Below, one piece after another: positions 32,142-37,055 of a DNA stretch of 37,055 bases. The DNA comes from Planctomycetota bacterium (GTDB lineage Bacteria; Planctomycetota; UBA8742; UBA2392). The stretch is taken from contig JABARW010000083.1 in NCBI GenBank assembly GCA_019186845.1, positions 1 through 37,055 of the forward strand. Direction: 5' to 3'. The notes beneath the pieces were generated by a model. That model was given only the letters and a program-made list of their open reading frames with translations, searched no databases and was not told the DNA's origin. The stretch's first letter is position 1; each line of letters opens with the position of its first letter. A program made the translations under genes and the position numbers.

Positions 32142-32468
32142 ATGACTTCGCCCGCTCAAGCGGCACCCCACGACGAGGCTGAAGCCGGCAGCTTTGAGCG
32201 ACCTGCGCTGTTCTCGCGCTGGTTTTCACGCTTCATGTTCATTCCGGGGGTGGGGGGCAACTTTGTTCCGCTGATTCAGGCCATCGAGATCGCGCAGCTG
32301 AGAAGTTCGGGCAGCGTGAGCCTCGCGGGGTTCTCGTTTGCGCTGTTCTGTATTCTGTGCTGGCTGATTTACGGTGTGCTGCGCCGCGACAAGGTGCTGA
32401 TCTGGGCCAACGTGATAGGAACTGTCAACCTTGTGATTCTGATTGGCTGCATCATCTACTACCGCTGA
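32142..32468 (+). CDS. SemiSWEET-like small transporter
   Basis: 108 residues with three membrane helices: about 30-52 (FMFIPGVGGNFVPLIQAIEI), 57-78 (VSLAGFSFALFCILCWLIYG) and 84-106 (VLIWANVIGTVNLVILIGCI). The order, the NFVPL turn of helix 1 and the LCWLIYGVLRRDKVLIWAN segment match SemiSWEET half-transporters, which dimerise to move sugars or other small solutes across the inner membrane. A roughly 20-residue acidic N-terminal tail precedes the first helix. The ATG at 32142 is 10 bases after the porin stop; an open upstream frame is only a shadow of the porin. Confidence 0.8.
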   Translation: MTSPAQAAPHDEAEAGSFERPALFSRWFSRFMFIPGVGGNFVPLIQAIEIAQLRSSGSVSLAGFSFALFCILCWLIYGVLRRDKVLIWANVIGTVNLVILIGCIIYYR

Positions 32469-32521
32469 AGCGGGGGCTGCGCAGGCTGCTTGAGGTTTCA
32501 ATCGAGTTCACCCCAAGCTTT

Positions 32522-32546
32522 AAATCGCGCGAGGCTCCGATTTTTT
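32522..32546 (+). terminator. Weak candidate terminator before the trp operon
   Basis: AAATCG (32522-32527) pairs with CGATTT (32538-32543), followed by further T residues (TTTTTTG). The stem is only 6 bp with a 10-base loop. It would end the tail-anchored protein/porin/SemiSWEET transcript. Confidence 0.35.
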
Positions 32547-32584
32547 GTTGGGCAGTCGCGCCCAGATCGCGTACTAGTATCGCC

Positions 32585-32650
32585 ATGATCATCCGCGCAG
32601 GACAGAATCGCTGGTGGTGGTGCTCCCTCAAGGGGTGGCACGCCGCGTAG
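32585..32650 (+). CDS. trpL: trp leader peptide
   Basis: A 21-residue peptide. It starts MIIRAGQN, then R and three consecutive Trp codons (residues 10-12; TGGTGGTGG at 32612-32620), then CSLKG, a fourth Trp (residue 18) and HAA before the TAG. Four Trp codons in 21 is far above background. Its position just before a T-tract hairpin and trpE identifies it as the attenuation leader. When tryptophan-charged tRNA is scarce, the ribosome should stall at residues 10-12. Confidence 0.92.
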   Translation: MIIRAGQNRWWWCSLKGWHAA

Positions 32651-32706
32651 CTTTTCGAGTCTTCAGCGCACAGCGACCACCCGTTTACGCGGGTGGTTTT
32701 TGTTTT
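32612..32706 (+). promoter_or_regulatory. trp attenuator: alternative hairpins and terminator
   Basis: Three pairings can be drawn. (1) Protector hairpin: GTGC (32620-32623) plus CCC (32625-32627) with GGG (32633-32635) plus GCAC (32638-32641). (2) Antiterminator: GGGTGG (32633-32638, containing the Trp18 codon) with CCACCC (32677-32682). (3) Terminator: ACCACCCG (32676-32683) with CGGGTGGT (32690-32697), a 6-base loop, then TTTTGTTTT. A ribosome stalled at Trp10-12 leaves 32633-32638 free and favours (2), allowing read-through into trpE. One that reaches the stop masks it and favours (3). Confidence 0.9.
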
Positions 32707-32749
32707 CCAGGCCGGCCACCCGCCCCCGACACCGACCTTGGAAACAATC

Positions 32750-34081
32750 ATGCCTTCCATCCTTGCGGATCTCGAAACACCGACGTCGCTCTTTCTCAGG
32801 CTCGGCGCGCTCAAGCCAGCATTCCTGTTTGAAAGCGTGGCCCAGGGCGAGCAGTTGGGCCGCTACTCCTTCATCGGCCTCGATCCCGTCCGGCGCATCG
32901 AGCACCGGGGCCAGGAGCCCCTGCAGGACCTGATCTCGCGCGAGCTGGCCGCCCTGCGACCCGGCGCCGATGCCGCCCGCCGACTCTGCAACGGCCTGGT
33001 CGGCGTCATCGGCTACGACACTGTCCATGACCTGTTGCCGACGGGGCGCAAGCCGCGCCCCTCGGAGCTGCCCCTTGCCGCCTTCATGGTTCCGCGGGCG
33101 GTGCTGACCTTTGACCACGTGCGCCAGCGCATTGAAATCAGCCACAGCGAGGGAGAGGCAGCCGCGCAGAGCCTCCTGAGCGAAGTCAAATCACTGGTGG
33201 CCCAGGGCGGCAGGCCGGGGTTTGCAGCCCTCGAGCGGGGCCGCTACGAGTCGCCCCGGGCCTCAATGTCAGAGGCGCAGTTCGGAGCCCTGGTCGCGCG
33301 GGCCAAGGAGCACATTGCCGCCGGCGACGTTTTTCAGGTCGTGCTTTCGCTGGCCTTTGAGGGCCAGACGAGCCTTCATCCCTATCAGGTCTATCGCGCG
33401 CTGCGGCACCTCAATCCCTCGCCCTATCTCTACTTCCTCGATTTCGGGGCCTGTCAGGTCATTGGTTCTTCGCCCGAAGCTCTGGTGCGTCTGGAAGACG
33501 GCGAGATTCTGATCCGCCCCATCGCCGGTACGCGGCCGCGCGGCCGCAACGCCGCGGAAGATGCCCGACTTGCCGAAGAACTGGTGCAGGACGAGAAGGA
33601 GAACGCCGAGCACAACATGCTGGTGGATCTGGCCCGCAACGATGTGGGCCGCGTGGCCGCGGTGGGCTCGGTCAAGGTTGCCGGCCTGCGTTCCATCGAG
33701 CGCTACAGCCATGTGATGCACCTGGTCAGCACGGTGACGGGCCGTCAGTCCGAAGCGGCCTCGGCGCTGGATGTATTCCGCAGCGCCTTTCCCGCGGGCA
33801 CGGTCTCGGGCGCGCCCAAAGTCCGGGCCTGCCAGATCATCGACGATCTGGAGCCTGGCGGGCGCGGCTTCTACGCCGGCAGCGTCGGCTATTTCTCGGC
33901 GCTGGGGGAAATGGACCAGGCCATCTGCATTCGCACCATCGTGATGCACCGGGGCCGCTACGTGGTGCAGGCCGGTGCCGGCATCGTCGCGGACTCCAGC
34001 GCGGCTGCTGAATACCAGGAAATCCGCAACAAGGCGGCGGGGCTGCTGCGCGCGCTCGAATTCGCGGCGACGGAACTGTGA
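32750..34081 (+). CDS. trpE: Anthranilate synthase component I
   Basis: 443 residues, a usual length. The start at 32750 has GGAAA upstream; an open frame begins earlier, but it covers the attenuator. The N-terminal domain carries the Trp-feedback pocket as FLFESVAQGEQLGRYSFIG (LLES in most homologues, LFES here, Ser kept). The chorismate-binding half has YQVYRALRHLNPSPYLYF, IGSSPEALVRL, PIAGTRPRG, the metal-binding DEKENAEHNMLVDLARND, FPAGTVSGAPKVRA and QAGAGIVADS. It converts chorismate plus ammonia to anthranilate with TrpG. It is the first structural gene of the operon, controlled by the attenuator. Confidence 0.97.
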   Translation: MPSILADLETPTSLFLRLGALKPAFLFESVAQGEQLGRYSFIGLDPVRRIEHRGQEPLQDLISRELAALRPGADAARRLCNGLVGVIGYDTVHDLLPTGRKPRPSELPLAAFMVPRAVLTFDHVRQRIEISHSEGEAAAQSLLSEVKSLVAQGGRPGFAALERGRYESPRASMSEAQFGALVARAKEHIAAGDVFQVVLSLAFEGQTSLHPYQVYRALRHLNPSPYLYFLDFGACQVIGSSPEALVRLEDGEILIRPIAGTRPRGRNAAEDARLAEELVQDEKENAEHNMLVDLARNDVGRVAAVGSVKVAGLRSIERYSHVMHLVSTVTGRQSEAASALDVFRSAFPAGTVSGAPKVRACQIIDDLEPGGRGFYAGSVGYFSALGEMDQAICIRTIVMHRGRYVVQAGAGIVADSSAAAEYQEIRNKAAGLLRALEFAATEL

Positions 34082-34148
34082 AAGGCTGTGCTGCATGTTT
34101 GATGCTCCGGGCCAGCCACCTCACGAAACACCAGAACACGGGCATACC

Positions 34149-34715
34149 ATGAATCTGCTTCTCATCGACAATTACGACTCGTTCACCTTCAACCTCTACC
34201 AGATGCTGAGCCAGACCGGGGCCCACGTTACGGTGCGGCTCAACGACCAGACGTCTCCCCGGGATGTGGCCCTGGCGCAGGCGGTGGTGTTCAGCCCCGG
34301 CCCCGGCAATCCCGACGAGGCCGGGCAATGCCTGAGCATCATCCGCGAGTATGCCCGCGAGAAGCCCATGCTGGGCGTGTGCCTGGGGCATCAGGCCCTG
34401 GCGCAGGCCTTTGGCGGGCGCGTCGTGCGCGCGGCGCGGCCGATGCACGGAAAGCAGAGCAAACTTTACCACGATGCCCGGGGCATCTACGCCGGGCTTC
34501 AGGCGCCTCTCACCGTGGGCCGCTACCACTCGCTGATCGTGGAGGAGCAGAGCCTGCCGCGCGAGTTCGAAATCGCGAGTTACACGCGCGACGGCGAAAT
34601 CATGGGCATCCGTCACCGCCACCTGCCTCTCCAGGGCGTGCAGTTTCACCCGGAGAGCATCCTGACGGAGGGCGGCGCGGCCATGCTGCGCAACTTCGTG
34701 GAGTCGCTGTCCTGA
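34149..34715 (+). CDS. trpG: Anthranilate synthase component II (glutamine amidotransferase)
   Basis: 188 residues. The canonical [16 protein letters not shown] start is used; an ATG at 34095 with AAAGG upstream would add 18 unlikely residues (MFDAPGQPPHE), but it has the better Shine-Dalgarno, so a longer form cannot be excluded. Motifs: SPGPGNP, the nucleophile GVCLGHQ (Cys78) and GVQFHPESI. It feeds ammonia from glutamine to TrpE. It is the second glutaminase of this type in the window; this copy is assigned to tryptophan because it lies in the trp operon. Confidence 0.95.
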   Translation: MNLLLIDNYDSFTFNLYQMLSQTGAHVTVRLNDQTSPRDVALAQAVVFSPGPGNPDEAGQCLSIIREYAREKPMLGVCLGHQALAQAFGGRVVRAARPMHGKQSKLYHDARGIYAGLQAPLTVGRYHSLIVEEQSLPREFEIASYTRDGEIMGIRHRHLPLQGVQFHPESILTEGGAAMLRNFVESLS

Positions 34716-34758
34716 AACCGGGCTGAATCACCCTGCCCCGAACTTTGCCGGAGAGACC

Positions 34759-35739
34759 ATGCAAGCCACACTCGAGCGAATCCTCAACCGCCAGGCCCTG
34801 GATCAGCGCGAAGCTGAACAGCTCATGGCCGCCATGCTCAGCGACGAAACGCCCGAGCCGCTGGTGGCCGCGACCCTGGCTTCCCTGCGCACGCGGGGTG
34901 AAACGGCAGCCGAACTTGCCGGGTTTACCCGCGCCCTGCTGGGCCTGGCCTTGCCCTGCAAAGCCGGACAACCCTGCATTGACACCTGCGGCACGGGCGG
35001 CGACAACGCCGGCACCTTCAATATCTCCACGGCAACGGCGCTTGTCTGCGCGGCGCAGGGCCTGAACGTCGTCAAGCACGGCAACCGCAGCGTGACAAGC
35101 CAGAGCGGCAGCGCCGACGTGATGGAAGCCCTGGGCATTGCCTTTGCCGCGCCGGGCAGCGTGGTTCGCTCGCGCTTCACGTTCCTGTTCGCGCCGCATT
35201 ACCACCCGGCCCTCAAGCGCCTGGCGCCCCTGCGCCGGCAACTGGGAGTGCGCACCGTTTTCAACCTGATCGGTCCCCTGGCCAATCCGGCGCGCCCGCA
35301 GATGCAGCTCGTCGGAGTGGCCACGCGCGAGCGACTGCAGCCCGTGGCCGAGGCCCTGATGCTGCTGGGCACGCGGCGCGCCTTCGTGGTTCATGGCGAG
35401 CCGGGCCTCGACGAGGCCACGCCCGCGGGTCCTTTCACCGTCATCGAGGTGAGCAACGGCGGCCTGACGCAGCATGAGATGCGCGCGACAGAATTCGGCC
35501 TCGCTTCCTGCCGCCTGGAAGACCTGCGCGGCGGCACGGCCGCCGAGAACGCGGCCATGATCGAGGCCCTGTTCAGGGGCGAGAGGGGACCGCGCCGCGA
35601 CGTCATCGTGCTCAATGCGGCCCTGGTGTTTCTGCTCGCGGGCGAGGCCCATCAGCCGCGCGAGGCCGCGGGCCTGGCGCAGCGCGTACTGGACAGCGGG
35701 GCGGCTCTGAGCCTGCTTCAGGAGTTGCGCCGTGGCTGA
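34759..35739 (+). CDS. trpD: Anthranilate phosphoribosyltransferase
   Basis: 326 residues. The PRPP-binding glycine loop DTCGTGGDNAGTFNIST (GTGGD 78-82) is followed by VVKHGNRSVTSQSGSADVMEAL, FLFAPHYHPALKRL, the FNLIGPLANP segment and the C-terminal LNAALVFLLAG. It transfers ribose-5-phosphate from PRPP to anthranilate. A GGAGAG precedes the ATG. The stop overlaps the trpC GTG start by 8 bases. Confidence 0.97.
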   Translation: MQATLERILNRQALDQREAEQLMAAMLSDETPEPLVAATLASLRTRGETAAELAGFTRALLGLALPCKAGQPCIDTCGTGGDNAGTFNISTATALVCAAQGLNVVKHGNRSVTSQSGSADVMEALGIAFAAPGSVVRSRFTFLFAPHYHPALKRLAPLRRQLGVRTVFNLIGPLANPARPQMQLVGVATRERLQPVAEALMLLGTRRAFVVHGEPGLDEATPAGPFTVIEVSNGGLTQHEMRATEFGLASCRLEDLRGGTAAENAAMIEALFRGERGPRRDVIVLNAALVFLLAGEAHQPREAAGLAQRVLDSGAALSLLQELRRG

Positions 35740-36487
35740 CTTCCTGCAGAGCATGGCCTTTCTTTCGCGCAAGCGAGCGGCCGCACTGCCGGCGCAGTCA
35801 ATGCTTGTGCATCGGGCCTCCAGCCGGCCGGGTCCGCGGACCCTGGCCCTGCGGCCGGGGCGACTGGAGGTTATCGCCGAGATCAAGCGCCGCTCGCCAT
35901 CGGCCGGCACGCTCAACGCGCAGGTGGATGTCGAGGCGCAGGCGCGGGCCTACGCCGCCGGGGGCGCTTGCGCGATTTCAGTCCTGACGGAGCCGGGCGA
36001 GTTTCTCGGCCGCGACGAAGACCTTGCGGCGGCCGCGAGCGCGGGCCTGCCGGTGATGCGCAAGGACTTTCTTGTGACGCCAAAGCAGATTCTGGAGTCA
36101 CGCGCGCTGGGCGCAGACGGCGTGCTGCTGATTGCGGCGATTTTGCCCGGTCGCGAACTGGCCTCCATGCTGGCCGCGGCGAGCGACGCCGGGCTGTTTG
36201 CGCTCGTGGAGGTGTTTGACGAGACGGACCTGCGGCGCGCGGCGGACTGCGGCGCGCGCCTCGTGGGCGTCAATTGCCGCAACCTGCGCGACCTGAGTGT
36301 TGACTTCGCGCGCTTTGAGAGGTTGCGCGGGCTCATTGCGCCGACGGCCCAGGCCGTGGCGGAGAGCGGGATTGCCACGCCCGGGCAGTTCGCGCGGGTT
36401 GCTGCGCTGGGCTATGACGCCGCGCTGATTGGCAGCGCGCTGATGAAGGGCGCCACCATCGGAGAATTGCAGGCATCGAGCCGCTGA
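35732..36487 (+). CDS. trpC: Indole-3-glycerol phosphate synthase
   Basis: 251 residues, starting at GTG 35732 inside the end of trpD with AGGAG upstream. It is a TIM-barrel enzyme with VIAEIKRRSPSAG, ISVLTEPGEF, MRKDFLVTPKQI, ADGVLLIAA, LVEVFDE, VGVNCRNLRDL and AESGIATPGQ. The catalytic Lys and Glu residues of the barrel are in place. It closes the indole ring from carboxyphenylamino-deoxyribulose phosphate. It is a stand-alone enzyme, not fused with TrpF. Confidence 0.97.
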   Translation: MADFLQSMAFLSRKRAAALPAQSMLVHRASSRPGPRTLALRPGRLEVIAEIKRRSPSAGTLNAQVDVEAQARAYAAGGACAISVLTEPGEFLGRDEDLAAAASAGLPVMRKDFLVTPKQILESRALGADGVLLIAAILPGRELASMLAAASDAGLFALVEVFDETDLRRAADCGARLVGVNCRNLRDLSVDFARFERLRGLIAPTAQAVAESGIATPGQFARVAALGYDAALIGSALMKGATIGELQASSR

Positions 36488-36532
36488 GTGGTGCTGCCCT
36501 GCCGCCTGCGGCCAGGAGTCACGGAAACAGCC

Positions 36533-37055
36533 ATGTCCCTCTGGATAAAAATCTGCGGTGTTCAGGACGTGTCCACGGCCCAGGCGGCCTGCGAGGCGGG
36601 CGCTGACGCCATCGGGCTGGTGTTTGCCGAGTCTTGCCGGCGCGTGAGCATTGCGAGGGCGCAGGAGATTCGGGCCGCGTTGCCCGGCCGCGTGGAGGTC
36701 TTCGCCGTCGTGCGGGGCATGAAGGTGGACGAAATCCTGGCACTGCTCGCGGAAGTCTCGGTCGATGCGCTGCAGTTCCACTGCGACGACGGCATGTTCC
36801 CCGACTTCGACTTTGGCGTGGAACTGGTCCCCGCGATTCCGGCCGGCTTCATCAAGACTTGCGACGCCCGGGGGCTCAAGGGGAGGCGCTTCATCGTTGA
36901 TGCGCCCCGGGGTGCTGGCAGCGGCATTTCCTGGGACTACCGCGAAGTTGCTGGAGCGGGCGAGCGCCTGATTCTGGCCGGGGGCCTTGGCCCCGCCAAC
37001 GTTGCCGCGGCCATCGCTGCGGCCCGGCCCTGGGGAGTTGACGTGTCAAGTGGTG
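36533..37055 (+). CDS. trpF: Phosphoribosylanthranilate isomerase (partial at right edge)
   Basis: 174 codons are visible before the window ends; the full enzyme is about 200-210. It starts MSLWIKICGVQD with the catalytic Cys8, then IGLVFAESCRRVS, LQFHCDDG, the general-acid Asp in FIVDAPRG, LAGGLGPANV and the phosphate-binding GVDVSSG at the very edge. The ATG has GGAAAC upstream, 45 bases after the trpC stop. trpB and trpA probably follow outside the window. Confidence 0.95.
   Translation, partial: MSLWIKICGVQDVSTAQAACEAGADAIGLVFAESCRRVSIARAQEIRAALPGRVEVFAVVRGMKVDEILALLAEVSVDALQFHCDDGMFPDFDFGVELVPAIPAGFIKTCDARGLKGRRFIVDAPRGAGSGISWDYREVAGAGERLILAGGLGPANVAAAIAAARPWGVDVSSG

Noticed and set aside
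32571..32579. GTACTAGTA just before trpL, resembling half of an enterobacterial TrpR operator
   Set aside because: Only one half-site is present, and a promoter using this position would start too late to include the leader ATG. The attenuator explains regulation without it.

Overview
This is a gene-dense, G+C-rich bacterial window of about 37 kb. Coding regions abut or overlap, no intergenic stretch exceeds 300 bases, and TTG and GTG starts occur. I see no rRNA, tRNA, CRISPR array, insertion sequence or phage gene. Outer-membrane barrel-like proteins, several lipoboxes, cardiolipin synthase and two NtrC-type sigma-54 activators indicate a Gram-negative chromosome. The phylum cannot be fixed by eye. 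A classical ribosome-mediated trp attenuator fits proteobacteria-like lineages, whereas ArgC looks Bacteroidetes-type and three GT87 glycosyltransferases stand in tandem. A deep-branching or poorly sampled lineage is plausible.

Left part (1-12.97 kb). On the minus strand are a partial Asn/Ala/Pro-rich protein, a FadL/TraF-like barrel and a bifunctional-nuclease-family protein. Divergent from these, on the plus strand, are ssb, a YciI-like protein, a PabA/TrpG-type glutamine amidotransferase, a DHH phosphoesterase, a methyltransferase and a lipoprotein joining a TPR-like domain to a catalytically dead alpha/beta-hydrolase domain. A small unknown protein and an EEP-family hydrolase follow on the minus strand, then cardiolipin synthase (plus), a Pro-rich membrane protein (minus) and argC (minus).

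Middle (13.1-26.3 kb). Two adjacent NtrC-family response regulators and ftsK lie on the minus strand, with a clear intrinsic terminator between ftsK and the regulators. A VOC-domain lipoprotein with two well-placed starts follows on the plus strand, then two exported proteins of unknown function on the minus strand. A plus-strand operon then carries a HEAT-like lipoprotein and three consecutive, overlapping GT87/DUF2029 integral-membrane glycosyltransferases.

Right part (26.3-37.1 kb). rpsT has its own promoter, and its terminator is embedded in the signal-peptide codons of the next lipoprotein gene. Next come a roughly 960-residue acidic, low-complexity, tail-anchored protein, a putative porin whose start overlaps its stop, and a SemiSWEET-like transporter. 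The window ends in a tryptophan operon, trpL(leader)-trpE-trpG-trpD-trpC-trpF, with trpF cut by the window edge. The leader peptide has three consecutive Trp codons plus one later Trp codon, followed by alternative hairpins and a U-tract terminator, so the attenuation circuit can be read directly.

The least explained parts are the tail-anchored disordered protein with recurring Thr-centred motifs, the pseudo-hydrolase lipoprotein, the triple GT87 cassette with its exported neighbours, and the dual-start VOC lipoprotein.
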